This document shows positions 11,901 to 23,646 of a DNA stretch of 64,000 nt, one piece after another. The notes beneath the pieces are model-generated. The model was not told where the DNA came from. It saw only the letters and a program-made list of their open reading frames with translations, and did no database searches. The stretch spans positions 17,768,525 through 17,832,524 of the forward strand of contig CM025851.1 in NCBI GenBank assembly GCA_003952965.2, read 5' to 3'. The stretch's first letter is position 1; every line of letters starts with the position of its first letter. The translations under genes and the position numbers were made by a program. This DNA comes from Morella rubra (lineage: Eukaryota > Streptophyta > Magnoliopsida > Fagales > Myricaceae).

Positions 11901-12840
11901 TACATACATATATTTGCATAAGTTTTGCTTGAATGTGGAGCTCACAAAAAAAATGTCTAAGCCCCAATATATTGAGTTTTTCACCTGACGCAATATTGTG
12001 CCAAATTGGCGCATAAGCTCTTGCATTCTCTTTGCAGCAGCTGCTTCCCGACGTGATGCATCTTGCTGCTGCTTCTTTATACTTGGCATATGCTTTTCCT
12101 TATCTTTATCCTTCACAATTGAGCTACCTTTGGACGCACTAAGCTGCTTCTTACTTCTACTCAAGTAGAACTGCTCTATCTCATTCGCTCTCTGCTCAAG
12201 CTGTAAAGAAATATACTCTATGAACAATCAATTCATACAGGTACAGTCACTGATGGACATAAAAAATGATCTGGCATGATAATCAGAAAACAACTACATT
12301 ATCATCAACTCCACAGGATATCATCAACAGCAAAATACACAAAACTACACCAGCATTCTCTAACAACCATAATAAACTTGACATACGGTAGAAACATGAA
12401 CAAGCAAGCCCTTGAATGAAGAAGAGGATTTTTCTGCTTTCCGAAGGACACAAAGCCATCTGATTACAGAATGGCCAGCTCCCAAAATCTGTCACCTTAA
12501 CAGTCTTATAAGGAATTGATAAACGAGTGTAAGTTTGCTTGCTTCAGCAAAAAACCTAATAACAATATTCAATTAAACTATTTCATCACTAAACACTAGA
12601 CAAATACAAATAAAAAACCGAAGACAATTTATGCTGTTTAACCGAACAAGAAAGTAGTCCCTTGGACACAAATGAATAAGCATATGGAAAGGCACCTGCT
12701 TATTAATCTTTTGCTCTTACCGTATCAACCTTCCCAAAAATTTCATCAACATGATGCCTGAAACCCTCGATCTCTGTGGCAGTACTGTTAGCAATATTTC
12801 CTATTCCAGCATTAGGGACATCTGAAATTGGGGCGTCCAT
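8902..12840 (-). CDS. GTE1: Bromodomain transcription factor GTE1/GTE6-type, 8 exons, 383 aa
   Basis: Exons (minus): 12840-12721, 12200-11985, 11490-11413, 11026-10802, 10689-10591, 10384-10326, 9367-9217, 9105-8902. All have GT-AG borders and phases that join cleanly. The N-terminus (MDAPISDVPNAGIGN) and the Gln/Lys-rich coiled-coil stretch (about residues 41-112) match GTE1/GTE6. The bromodomain spans about 113-210 (HKWAWPF, DYYEVIDKPMDFGTI, FKNAMKYN), which binds acetylated histone tails. A NET-like region follows (about 265-330; KISTEEKRKLGAAL). The tail has an Asn-rich run (346-360) and a basic KRKRE/KKKNKK segment, a probable nuclear signal. Arabidopsis GTE1 (IMB1) is linked to seed germination and GTE6 to leaf shape. 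The choice between them is by length and N-terminus only. Confidence 0.92.
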
Positions 12841-13640
12841 GGGATCTATTTATCTGACACAAATACACAATCACTGCATGTCAGAGGCCCAGAGAGAGAA
12901 ATGAATTGTTTCCTTGTTGACAAAGCATGGAAGTCAGCGGCCAAGAGAGAGAAGGGAATTATTTCATTGTTGACAAAGCATGGAAAAACAAGAACGAAAA
13001 GAAATTGAAAATCGAGTACACAACTATTCTTAGCACAGACAAGAGGAAAAATAAGCCTCCACTAACTAAGCGTAGCACTATTATTTGGTTTGAAAAGCTC
13101 TAAATTTGTTTTCCACAAACCTTCAAAGCGTAATAAGTACAAATCAAAACAATCCTTTCTGTATTTTTCCCTTCAGCAACCAAGGAAAGATTCTCATTTC
13201 CATTCAGCAACTAAACAAAGAATTTGATCCAGTGAAAATTCTACAGCTCTGACTGATGCGACCAGTAAATTAAACATAAAAAAGAAAGACAAAAGAAAAG
13301 ATGGCCGAAGGTCCATCCATATTTAATTAGGACAAACAAGAGCAAATTTAATTCCCAAGCAGCTTCTCTTTACAGTGCTTTCAACTTTACAGAGACAACA
13401 ACTTAAGTAATAAACTCTACCATTCTTGCTAGAAACCAAACCGATTGAAGCTTGCACAAACAATTATACGTATACAGTTTTTTTTGCGCACACATGTACA
13501 TACGAATATCCGTTCTACGTCTAAACAAATACATGTATACGTACATTAGGAGATTAGTAGTGGGGAGAAGTACCGAAGAGGTGCTGGGGAGGCGAGCTCG
13601 GGAGCGAAGTTTGGGGCTTCGACAGTTACTATGAAAGCTT
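12841..13640 (-). promoter_or_regulatory. Probable 5' leader intron and promoter side of the GTE1 gene
   Basis: Upstream of the start codon, minus-strand sequence gives an acceptor (TTTGTGTCAG|ATAAATAGATCCC at about 12853). Far upstream is a possible donor in GC-rich sequence (CCTCTTCG|GTACTTC at about 13573). This suggests a roughly 0.7 kb intron in the 5' untranslated region. Inference from splice-like sites only. Confidence 0.4.
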
Positions 13641-14559
13641 CCGCTGGCAGAACTGAAGCACTCGAACCCAGCGGCGACGCGGCGCTGGTTTGTTTATTGG
13701 TTTCGTTGGGATTTATAAAACGTAGTCGTTCCCTCCGCCAAACGCCACTGTCTTTTCAATTTCCTTTTAACGGGTTAACGACTGTCGCTTACGGCAACAC
13801 TTTCCAAGTTAAATAATACATTCGAAACGTGCTTACACTGCTTTGCATTCCATTCGGAAAAGTGAAAACATCTCCTAAGACGATAAACAAAACTCGAAAT
13901 ATCGCCTTTTCAACTCTCTTACACTACAACCCGAAATATCGCCTTTACAATTGCATATGGCATTGATTCGTATCAACAATTAAGCCAATAACTAAACTAT
14001 ACATGCACTCACATTTAGTATGATTTTTATATATGTTATTTATAGATAGTTTCATTTGACACGTGTGTTTACAATACAATTTGAATATTTGTTGACATCG
14101 GACTTTTGGGTTTATTGCCAATTCAAAAAAGCCACCAAACTTTTTTAGTTTTTTATTTATCAATGAATTATTCCATTTATTGTAGCTTTCTAACCCTTTG
14201 AAATTAATGCCGGCTCTAATTATAGGCAGCCTAAGGCCCTAAGTGCGCGTGTAAGGCCCCAAAATAGGGAGACCCTCAAAAATATGTATTTTCTTTGTTA
14301 TGTTCTATTTTGTAAAATATTCTATATTACCTCTAATTACTAAAACATCATAATTTAAACTATATAATCTTTTGATTTTTGTGGAGGTTTCATTAGTTCT
14401 TTTTTTATGGCTGATGAAATTGTCTCGATTTAAGGGTTTTGCACTTCATTAACTACTTACTTTTTTGCTTGTTGTTTATATCATTTTATTCAAACAATAT
14501 ATTCTGTAAGTCATCAACTACAATTAAGTGTTATTACCTAATATTATTTAGTTTTAAAC

Positions 14560-14920
14560 ATAAAAGCGTCTAAAAAAAAATTATATTTAAAAGTGTCTAA
14601 TGTGATGACCCAATTTTTTAATTAGAAGTGCCTAGTGTGATAAATTAATTTTCTAATTAAAAGTGCTTAATGTGATAAATGAGATATTTTGTCCATTAAT
14701 CAAAAGATAAATAAAAGCTTCTCTTCCAAAAGCACAAAAATGACTAGTTATCTCACTCTTCTATTTTCTTTTAATATAAAATATTATTGATAATTACTAT
14801 AATCGTTGTTTCTAAAAGAGAAGTTTTTCAAAATGAAAATTAATAAATTAATAAAATTATCAAAATAAAAATTAATAAATTAATAAAATTATCAAAATAA
14901 AAATTAATAAAATCAACATT
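14560..14920. repeat. Short imperfect tandem repeats
   Basis: Two AT-rich tandem families. One has about three units of the type AATTAGAAGTGCCTAGTGTGATAA (about 14575-14680). The other has units of about 37 bp (AAAATTAATAAATTAATAAA...ATTATCA) repeated between about 14830 and 14910. Confidence 0.5.
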
Positions 14921-15061
14921 ATCAACTGAAGTTAAATACTAATAAATCTTAAATACATGCATAAGCAATGTTGTAGAAAGTTAAAAGAATGCTTTTTAAT
15001 TAAACTTTATTAATATTTATTTAAATATAAAATATTCAATACCTTATTATAAAAAGTCTCA

Positions 15062-15507
15062 TTTAAAGGAGGCTTAAGTGCATTAGAGATCCTTGTAGTT
15101 TTATGTTTTGACAAATTAGTTCTTTGGGTAACATTTTCTACAAATTAATCCCTAATGTCACATATTTAGATAAAATTTAGTCCCTCCGTCTATAGGACTT
15201 CAATCTCGTAACCTTTTTTTACTAACGTGTCAAAAAATGCCACATCCTCAACGAATGACATTGAAGTGTGTACCGTAATCCACGTAGGATATCAACTGAA
15301 ATTTACTTATTAAATTCATTTCTACACGTGCAGCCAAATGTGTGACACATCAGAAAAAAACGTATGAGGTTGACGTCCTATGGACGAAGGGATCAAATTT
15401 TATCTAAATATATGATCCTAGGGATTAATTTGTAGAAAATGTTATCTTAGCGACTAATTTATCAAAACGAGAAATCACAATGACCCTGATGCAATTAAGC
15501 CTTTAAA
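15062..15507. repeat. Large foldback element, about 445 bp
   Basis: The left arm (TTTAAAGGAGGCTTAAGTGCATTAG..., to about 15215) pairs with the right arm (about 15361 to ...GCAATTAAGCCTTTAAA). The arms are about 150 bp each with moderate divergence; matched internal words include TACAAATTAATCCCTA and TATTTAGATAAAATTTAGTC. The centre adds further weak pairing (GTGTCA / TGACAC). No protein-coding capacity, so it is a non-autonomous element. Confidence 0.6.
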
Positions 15508-16120
15508 GTATTCCCTAACGCCCCGACTAACATAGAGCTGCACTGCATGAAATGTCTTATCACCCCTAAATGGTCTCAAGCATCAAACGTCTCTACTGGA
15601 AGCTTCTTAACCCTGGAAGACTTTTGACCAACTCTTCACAACGGAAATTGCTGTTAAAAGTTTTCAACGAGTCATTACGTCAATGATAAGCTTGAAGCAA
15701 ATATTAACTTTTTTACATGAAAAAAAAAGAAGTTTTCCAATTCAAAGGGAATTCAACTAATTCGTATATAGTGTTGGCATTGCACCATTTTGTATCAAAT
15801 TTTTTTTTTGTTCTTTTTTGAACATGGAGCTCTGCGGGCTGCAGCGTGATTTTTTTTGCAAATTTATGATTGCAAAGAGACCATAGCGGTTGAGAATTAA
15901 CAAAAAAGGGACATATGCCCATGAATATGCACAAGCCATCTCAAGGGAAAGAAGCAATTATGACTAAAACAATTAGCTAAGAAAATCAAAATTTGTACAC
16001 GCCTAGCATCAAATCAAATGAGTGATAAATCCATCTCGCACTTAAAAAAAACAAAAAACTCCGCAAGCAGACGACCGAGACATCTTTAACCTCCATACGT
16101 CAGTGGAACCGCGTCCTTGG

Positions 16121-16783
16121 TCACAGGAGCGGAAAACAACCAAAAGACGAACGAGCCAACGTGTTCGTCAGGTGGGACCTACATCTGAATGGCCGAAGTA
16201 GCCTCCAAAGACTCTTTCCTCCTCCGCTCCTATCACCTGATATCACCGGTTCCTCGGTACCCACCGGCGGGAACATAGGCACCGGGGGCCGTCGACCCTG
16301 CCTCTTCCTTATCTCACTGAGCTCCATCTCCGGCTGAATCTTTGCCAGCCCAATCAAAACCTTGTGCTTTTTAGAACCACTGCTGGAATACCGGAAACTC
16401 CCAGTTGCCGGTGCCGGAACAGACTTCGGACCCTTTACCCGGAAAGAGTGTGACCTGATGCTGGCTTCGGTCAATTTAGCTGAGTGAAAGATTTGGGCTT
16501 TGTTGAAGGACTCCGATCTCCACTTGTTTTGGGACTCATTAAGCGGTAATTCTTTCTTGTGCATGACCCGACCGCAGAAGATTATGCTGTCCAATGCCGG
16601 GCTCATTTCGAGATTGGGGTGGGTGGAGAACTCGAAGAAGTCTTGGCGTGAAGGAGAGCTTTGATACTTGGGAGGAAAAGGGTCGCCTTCGTTTTCTTTC
16701 TCGTGAATGGGAAGGTCACAGAGAGAGAGCGCGTCTTCTTCTGGTTCCTCGAGTTCTTGGAGGAGGCATGTTTTATCTTCCAT
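16121..16783 (-). CDS. Plant-specific unknown protein (ALSLCDLPI/IFCGR family), 220 aa
   Basis: Single-exon ORF starting MEDKTCLLQELEEPEEDALSLCDLPI... It shares ordered blocks with the gene at 21467-22258: an acidic N-terminus with EDALSLCDLPI (about residues 16-26), an FFEFS/FEFLS stretch, IIFCGR/IIFCGKL (about 67), a KHKVLIG/RYLLMFG block, an LSEIRKRQ/LSDIRTRQ block, and a C-terminal KSLWRLLR/KGLWRLLR ahead of basic residues. No catalytic motif or membrane segment is visible. The mix of an acidic N-terminus and short linear motifs suggests a disordered adaptor or regulator, which is inference. The promoter side carries long GA/CT tracts. I do not know an assigned function. Confidence 0.8.
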   Translation of the reverse strand: MEDKTCLLQELEEPEEDALSLCDLPIHEKENEGDPFPPKYQSSPSRQDFFEFSTHPNLEMSPALDSIIFCGRVMHKKELPLNESQNKWRSESFNKAQIFHSAKLTEASIRSHSFRVKGPKSVPAPATGSFRYSSSGSKKHKVLIGLAKIQPEMELSEIRKRQGRRPPVPMFPPVGTEEPVISGDRSGGGKSLWRLLRPFRCRSHLTNTLARSSFGCFPLL

Positions 16784-16920
16784 TTTCTTCTGGATTTTTC
16801 GTAAGCAGGAACAGAGGAAGAAAAATCTGAGGAAGAGATCGGAAAAGTGATACGAGAAAGAGAGGATGTTGGGGGATCAAGTGCTGGCCTGTTAGTTGGT
16901 GTTTGATGGAAAGTTACATA

Positions 16921-16995
16921 TATAGAGAAAAGAGAGAGAGAGAAGGTTAGTAGGCTTCTAGAGGACAAGAAAAGAGGGAGAGAGAAAAAGAGAGG
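16921..16995. repeat. GA-rich low-complexity tract upstream of the 220-aa gene
   Basis: GAGAGAGAGAGA-type purine runs on the plus strand (CT on the gene's own strand), within 220 bp upstream of the start codon at 16783. CT-rich leaders are common in plant promoters and 5' UTRs. Confidence 0.5.
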
Positions 16996-17334
16996 ATGTT
17001 TCGTTCTCTCCTGGGCTTCTGGAAGATAAATTTTAGTTGTTCACCTTAACTTGAGAGTGAAGTTGGGGGTGGTTGAAGAGAACGGGCGGAAGTTGGAGAA
17101 AAAGCAAGGAGCAGAAAAAAGCAGGAAAGAGATCTTGACCAGTTCGTGAGTAACAACGGTAGGAAAGTAGTCGCCGTAAGAGCCCAGTTCTTCTAGAGAG
17201 ACTGAAACTTTATTAATCAATTCAATTGGTTTCCCGCTCTACCCGTCCGATGTTGAATCTCGCGACCTGATTCTTCCATAGGCCAATGGCCCTGAATCGA
17301 ACCGTGTTTAAAAAATACTATTTGGTGAGATATC

Positions 17335-18314
17335 TCAAATTGTACTTTCCAAAATCTTACGTGCAAACATAAAACACGGTAGATTTTTTTTCTAATATTT
17401 GGCTTAGTTGACTCGTTTCTCAGTCTCAAGGCAATTATTTGAAATAAGTATTTTCTCTTTCTAATTGATTTTACCAAAAAGGCCCAAACAACAAGTGCAT
17501 TTCTTGAGACGTTCAGGAATGAATTGGTAAATACTGTTAGAAATGTGTCCTATAAATTAGTTGTCTAGATAATTGTTTATTTAGATACCTCATGTTTATA
17601 TTATTGTGTATTAACTCAAATGGTACTTTCCAAAATCTTAAGTGCAAACATAAAACACGGTAGATTTTTTTACTAATATTTGGCTTAGTTGACTCTTTTC
17701 TCAGTCTCAAGGCAATTATTTGAAATAAGTATTTTCTCTTTTCTAATTAATTTTACCAAAAAGGCCCAAACAACAAATGCATTTCTTGAGACGTTAAGGA
17801 ATGAATTGGTAAATACCGTTAGAAATGTGTCCAAAAAACTAGTTGTCTAGATAATTATTTATTTAGATACCTCATGTTTATATTATTGAGTATTATATTG
17901 TCACGTAAGATGTTACACGGATATTATTGAATGACATAGTAAAAAAATCATGACAATGATTAATAAATCAAAGGCGTAGAGTATGACTTTTCGGCTCTTT
18001 GTTCACTTGATGATTGTTTTAAACTGAGGTACATATTTATATATAAAAGGTCTACACTTGTTGTGCCTCCTAAAAACTAGTTGTCTAGATAATTATTTAT
18101 TTAGATACCTCATGTTTATATTATTGAGTATTATATTGTCACGTAAGATGTTACACGGATATTATTGAATGACATAATAGAAAAATCATGACAATAATTA
18201 ATAAATCAAAGGCGTAGAGTATTACTTTTCAGCTCTTTGTTCACTTGATGATTGTTTTAAATTGAGGTACATATTTATATATAAAAGGCCTACACTTGTT
18301 GTGTCTCTATTAAA
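17335..18314. repeat. Two nested tandem duplications (about 281 bp and 238 bp units)
   Basis: A unit starting at about 17335 (TCAAATTGTACTTTCCAAAA...) recurs at 17616, offset 281 bp. A second unit beginning CTAGTTGTCTAGATAATTAT at 17839 recurs at 18077, offset 238 bp, over its full length with few changes. The two units overlap in content (TTAGTTGTCTAGATAATT... also lies inside the first), so the array grew stepwise. No coding function is seen. Confidence 0.7.
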
Positions 18315-18707
18315 TAGAACAATAGACTTCGTCATTGAGGTGATGACTTTAAAGAGACAAATGGGTGCACCTAATAGTACATGCACTGAACAGATCAAAT
18401 ATGAATACTTTTTGGAAGTAATCATTGATGTTGAAAAGGTATTCAACACAATTTATTTATGATATCCTTAGACCTGAGAGGTTAATACAGGTCTGTTTAT
18501 TGTGTACTTGCGCTTCGACCAAGTCATATGACAATAATCTCTTTATGTCAAATATTTTGGACAACGAAGGGTCTTATACATGATAAATGAGTTTGTATAA
18601 ATGCTCAATAAGAAATCCACTAATCTCTTTGTGAGGCAGTATATTCGGTATATTTGTATAGTATTGGACTTGAAAAGAAATCTCTAGCTAGAAGAATTTT
18701 GTAAAAA

Positions 18708-18734
18708 TATTATATATATATATATATATATATT
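18708..18734. repeat. TA microsatellite
   Basis: A run of TATATATA of about 25 bp, without further structure. Confidence 0.8.
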
Positions 18735-19088
18735 TGAGAGTCTAATGAGTTATAGATTGTGAATTATGAATTATATGAGCTATGGATTTAATCAGTGATA
18801 TTATTTTGGTCCTATTAGCTCATGTGGAATATAGTATGGTGGAAGGATATATAAACAAATAATTGTTAACAAAATGGATTTCACAAATCAATCTCATATT
18901 CTCGAGGGTCAATTGTTATATGTTGATGGACATGATACTAATTAGTAGAAACACAAAATTTCAGAATAAGAATATAAGAGAAATAATGAAAAAAAAAATT
19001 TTCATGTGATCCTACGGCCGAGATCTAATATCCTTAACGATCTCACATCATATCACAGCCAAGATTTTATTTAAAACGACAGTCTATG

Positions 19089-19460
19089 AGATAGTTAGTC
19101 ATATAGTTGGCCATCAAAATTTTGAGAGAACTCTATGATAGCTATAAGGCGTGGAGAGGAAAAAGTCAAAACAATTGGACCTCTAAATTGTGAAATTAAA
19201 AAGACTCAAGTGGTGAGATTAACAGAACTTGAAGATTACTATCGAAGATCGAAAAATTCTCGAAGATCAACAAAGAGATAGTCCATCATACAATTGGCCA
19301 TCAGAACTTTGAGAGAACCCTGTGACGACTGTAAGACGTGGAGAAGAAGGAGCAGAACAATTGGACTGCTAAGTTGTAAAATCAAGAAAACTCAAGTGGT
19401 GAGATCGACAAGAACTTGAAGATTATTATCGAATATTGAAGAATTCTCAAAGATAAAAGA
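19089..19460. repeat. Tandem duplication, two units of about 185 bp
   Basis: GAGATAGTTAGTCATATAGTTGG at 19089 matches GAGATAGTCCATCATACAATTGG at 19274. Similarity continues through TTTTGAGAGAAC, AACAATTGGAC and CTCAAGTGGTGAGAT in both. Divergence is moderate, so the duplication is old. Confidence 0.7.
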
Positions 19461-20813
19461 GAATTAGTAAATAATTTTCCACAAGTTAACTTTCAAATAC
19501 GTGTGGAATATGTGTGCCATCTCACCAGGGGAGAAAATGACGGTGGTGCGCTCCCTTAGTAAGCTTAACGTTAGTTTTGTCAGGTTTTGGATGGAATTTC
19601 TCAACCTAAGCAATCTCAGCTCCTTCTTCCCTCTCCTTCCTTTTTCATCCGTCCTCCCTTGTTTGGTGAAACTCTTCTTTTCGAAATCAATTCCTCTGAG
19701 AGCCAACAGTATTTTACTTCATAATCTTCAGAATGAAGCGATTGTTCCCTGTTTTGTTGGTCATGTGTGAGCCAGCCCTGTCACCTGAAAATGGGACGAC
19801 TATGAGGGTCTCTTCATAAGTGAATGCACAATCAGATCCGTCCTCTGCAAGCCGAAGAGAATCCGTACCATCAGAGGTTCCCACACCACGGCGTCGATCA
19901 CCTGACCGGAAGTAAGTCTTGTACCTAGGTGAGCCAGGCAGCCAGCCCCGTGGCCTAGAATGAAGTTGATGTTAGATGTCTTTCTCGGCAAAAAGACACG
20001 ATGACGCTGTTTTCTTTCCTGGTCTTCTGTGACTCCTGTTTTGGGTGAATTTGAGTATAGTTCCTTATTCATGAATATATGATGTGATGATCATCATTTT
20101 ATGGGCTTATGGGCTTATGGCCGACGCGTGGCTCCAATGCGCAGCTGCATCTGCACCTTTGGCTTGCTCTGCTGCCTCTTTTGGGTCTTTTTTTTTCCCT
20201 ATTTTTGTTGCTTCTTTTTATTTGTTGTTCTGTTGGTTTTGGACTAGTGCAAATGTGCGCATTATACCATCGTCTGGCTGTGCTCATTGAAACGTTGCCT
20301 CTATTGAGGGTTTGGTTCACCCATTAGAGCAATTTTCGCTGTATTTTAATCCTCCGTGATGAAATAAAGATATCCACTTATTTGCCCCCAAAAAAATAAG
20401 AATATAAAGTTGCCAAAGAGAGACATGGAAAGCCCTTCACCTTTTCATCTGCTGTTAAGATTGACAAGTAGAATGTTATTAATGTTGTACTGTCCATTAG
20501 TTATCTCTGCTCTGGTTAGTACGCTGTCTTCATGTAACTTAATATTCATCAATGGTCTCTGAAATCCTTATGTGGAGTTGAAGCATCTGTATTTTGATTA
20601 TGATCAGTAGGTATTATTTGTGCAGTTGCCAAAAATATATTGGCTAAAATCTCAAAACTTCCAGGAGGCGTGTGTCTCATTGGCCATTGAACTGCTTTCT
20701 GCTCACTTTTCTCAATGGAGCTACTCACGACCGAGTGATTAACTACTGGTTCACTTATTCACAACATTATGTCTCAAAGTGAAGCAAAGTTGGGTAGTTA
20801 GAAAAAGCTCATT

Positions 20814-20863
20814 TTATGCACTCTGAGAATTTTTGTTTCCTAAGCTTATGCATTATGAGATTT
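20814..20863 (-). repeat. Probable old micro-insertion (CTTAGGAAACAA) with decayed duplication
   Basis: TTATGCACTCTGAGAATTT (20814-20832) resembles TTATGCATTATGAGATTT (20846-20863), with three differences and one gap. The 13 nt between read on the minus strand as GCTTAGGAAACAA, the same head as the clearer cases. Confidence 0.4.
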
Positions 20864-21466
20864 CTATGCCTGGTAACCTGTTAAGATATTTTTGTGTTTT
20901 TGTATCTCTTTGGATGAAAAGAAAGAAACTCTGCTTCCTTCCTTAAGGGAACGCACATGCTCGAATGGAAATAACAAAGTAAGAATTGAAGAGAACCATT
21001 AATCCAGTATTTTTATCTATTTAAATTGGATCATTCAATTTGCTGAACACTTTCAAAACTTCTAAGAAGTAACAAGTGTTAGATATGCAGGAGTTCAATA
21101 AAATAAAATATGGGCCCAAGCTCGATAAAAAAGAATATGCGCTCAAGCTCCTATGTTTCTAGATGTAGAATTTTTTTTTTTTGGTCTTTCTCTAAACATG
21201 TAAATATATTGGATTTCCGGTCAAGAGAAGCACATGGAGTCATGGACGGCGAAATCAAAATTGTACCCCCATGATACGCCACCCAACTCGACTTTCTCTT
21301 TTACATTTTTACCCTGTTTCCGGTAAGTAACCAAAGTCTCTTCTCTGCCTGGCTCATTCTAATTTCGGACTCTAACAAAGACCACCACCACCGCAGGAAT
21401 GTCTCACAACCTCAACCGGCGCGTCTGAACGGCATATACTTCTTAGGCACACGTACGACCCCCAAC

Positions 21467-22258
21467 TCACCTCACGCGAAGAGTGCAATCCTTTACGACA
21501 GTGTTTCTATGCCGACTCCGGTGCCCCAAGACCCTCAGCAGCCTCCATAACCCTTTTCCTCTCCTCTCGTCCCCGTTGTCTTTAACCATTTCATCGCAGT
21601 GAACGGAGCGAAGCATCGATGATTGGCTTTTCATTCGACTCTGTCTGGTCCTGATATCGCTCAGTTTCGTCTGATCTGTGGGAAACCTCGTCGTCATTCC
21701 AAACATAAGCAAATACCGTGATTTCGCTGGAGCCGACAGCATTGACACTTTCCCTACGGAAAAGTCACACTTCCTAGCTTCGTACCCATATCCTTTTGAT
21801 GAAGGTAGTGCCAAGCTGTTGGAATCCTTATCTTCTTGCAGCTTCGAGTACTTCTTTCCCTTCTTCTTTGGCCTTTTTGAGGAGCTTTCTGTCGTGCTGA
21901 AAGAGAGTGATTTCCATCGAAAAAAGCCCTTCTTCTTGTGATTCTGTTTTGTATTGGTGCTTTCCTGGTTCTGTGTCTTTTCGGTGTCGGGTAGTTCTTT
22001 GTAGGGGATGAGTTTGCCGCAGAAGATGATGTACTTGTTTTCTGTTGTTGAGCAAGTAGATGCAGTGAAGTCCTCGCTTAAGAACTCAAATTCATTGTCG
22101 GAGGACAACCTTTGGTCCTCTTTGGCGTACTCTTCCCATTTGGACGTGTCACCGTAGATAGGAAGATCACAAAGAGAGAGAGCGTCTTCTGCTTCATATG
22201 GATCTTGCAGGTCACTGTTTTCTCCTGCTGGGTCTTGATAAGGTTCTTGAGCTACCAT
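21467..22258 (-). CDS. Paralogue of the ALSLCDLPI/IFCGK plant protein, 263 aa
   Basis: Single-exon ORF starting MVAQEPYQDPAGENSDLQDPYEA... It shares with the gene 4.7 kb away EDALSLCDLPI (about residues 24-34), FEFLS, IIFCGKLIPYKELP (the other copy has IIFCGRVMHKKELP), a C-terminal IRTRQ block and KGLWRLLR. It is longer because of a Lys/Ser-rich middle (KKKGFFRWKS, SSSKRPKKKGKKY), which could act as a nuclear signal. Same strand and same order suggest an old local duplication. The first ATG of the ORF lies well before the first motif and is the likely start. No function is known to me. Confidence 0.8.
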   Translation of the reverse strand: MVAQEPYQDPAGENSDLQDPYEAEDALSLCDLPIYGDTSKWEEYAKEDQRLSSDNEFEFLSEDFTASTCSTTENKYIIFCGKLIPYKELPDTEKTQNQESTNTKQNHKKKGFFRWKSLSFSTTESSSKRPKKKGKKYSKLQEDKDSNSLALPSSKGYGYEARKCDFSVGKVSMLSAPAKSRYLLMFGMTTRFPTDQTKLSDIRTRQSRMKSQSSMLRSVHCDEMVKDNGDERRGKGLWRLLRVLGHRSRHRNTVVKDCTLRVR

Positions 22259-22905
22259 GGTGGTACTAGAAAGAATGGCAGGAGAAGCAAGTCGGTGAAA
22301 GCAAAGAGGTGAGTAAACAAATTAGAACAGTTTGTGCTTGAAGAGCTTATTGGTAATATCGGTAGCTTCTGGTTTGGTGATAGAGGAAGGCGAAGACTTA
22401 CATGTATATATAAGATGCTTTGGGAGAGAGAAATTATGGGGGCGGTTGAAGGGGATGGCTTCTAGAGAAAAAGAAATAAAATATAGAAAAAACACCAGTT
22501 TTAGTATAGTGATCATACATTGCTTGATCTTCTAGAAAAGAGGGCGCAGAAAGCCCAAGTTAAAAAATGCACGTAGCGTTAATTCTCCAATGCTGAAAAG
22601 AAGGGGAACGAGTCTTCTAGATGGGCTCTGATTTCTACGACATGAGGTTTCGTTTTTAGCTTTTAGTATGGGATAGTGCAGTATTTGTCTCCGAGTAGCT
22701 TATCTTGTGGGGGAAGGGACGAAGCTGGGCTGCTAGCCGTCCTTTTCTTGTCTCGGAACTTGTTTACTGGGTTTTCAACTAATGCATCACACGTTGATCT
22801 TCTCTTGGAAGGACTGGGACATGACAAAAAGTAAACAATTAAGAATATTGCTTTTTCTAGATGTACAGAAATGGGATATAGCGCGTTGAAACGAGAACAC
22901 AATTA

Positions 22906-22946
<41 letters not shown>

Positions 22947-23646
22947 TCCGATTGAAACCACTAATTTTATATATTGAAAGCACAACGAAAATTACAACTT
23001 AAAAAAATAATTTGAAAAATTTAAAGGGCTAGCCATGAGTTTAGAGGCCCGATAATTCGAGGGTTGCCATCTGAATGATCTACGAAAACCCTTTACTGCC
23101 CCCAATCAACACAAGCAAATAAGTATGTCTTTAAACTCCGTCGTTTCGATATGATAATCTAACCATTAAGGAAACATATATATGATATGTCCATGGTCGA
23201 GGTAATTTTGGTAAACCACAAACTTGACGAGTAACAAAGCGATACAAGCACGGTAGACGCCCGATCATCCTAAGCATAATCGGTGTAGGACTGTTCACGG
23301 ATATAGGTAACAGTAGCCTAGATTCTCGGTTGCTAATATCCCCAAGTAGTATCATCGCTTCCATCGTTTTATTTTTTAATAAGAAACGACATTATTTTGT
23401 TTAAAGTATTTTCTTTTTTAAAAACGGCATAGCTTCAAAACGGTGCCATTTGAAGTGTGCCTCTCTCTTGCATTTAGCCCACCACCCCGATCCCCCCTTC
23501 TCTCTCTCTCTAGCTCATCGGTTAGCGGCCTAAATAGAACCAGTGCCGACACTCGTTTGGGGGACACTAGCATGGGCAATGTCGGTGTCAGTGGGGGCAT
23601 AAATTACCATCGATGCCGTCAATGTACAACCATAAACCAATGACCT
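22259..23646. other. Intergenic stretch, no gene seen
   Basis: Upstream region of the 263-aa gene, a TA microsatellite at about 22911-22942, then low-information sequence. Small open frames here lack family motifs. Confidence 0.5.
22911..22942. repeat. TA microsatellite, about 32 bp
   Basis: Uninterrupted ATATATAT run. Confidence 0.85.

Larger units (their letters stand above)
13641..16120. other. Intergenic AT-rich stretch with repeats
   Basis: No coding exon is supported. It holds a fragment resembling the ends of dispersed elements (about 14207-14280, with GGCAGCCTAAGGCCCTAAG), short tandem repeats (14560-14920) and a large foldback element (15062-15507). Confidence 0.5.
18315..21466. 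other. Intergenic stretch with repeats, no recognised gene
   Basis: Contains a TA microsatellite, a 185 bp tandem duplication (19089-19460) and one old micro-insertion (20814-20863). Open frames of 60-90 codons on both strands at 19464-20330 show no family motif and no codon pattern I trust. Confidence 0.45.

Noticed and set aside
19464..20330. Overlapping 60-90 codon frames on both strands
   Set aside because: No family motif, no splice support and no sign which strand would code.
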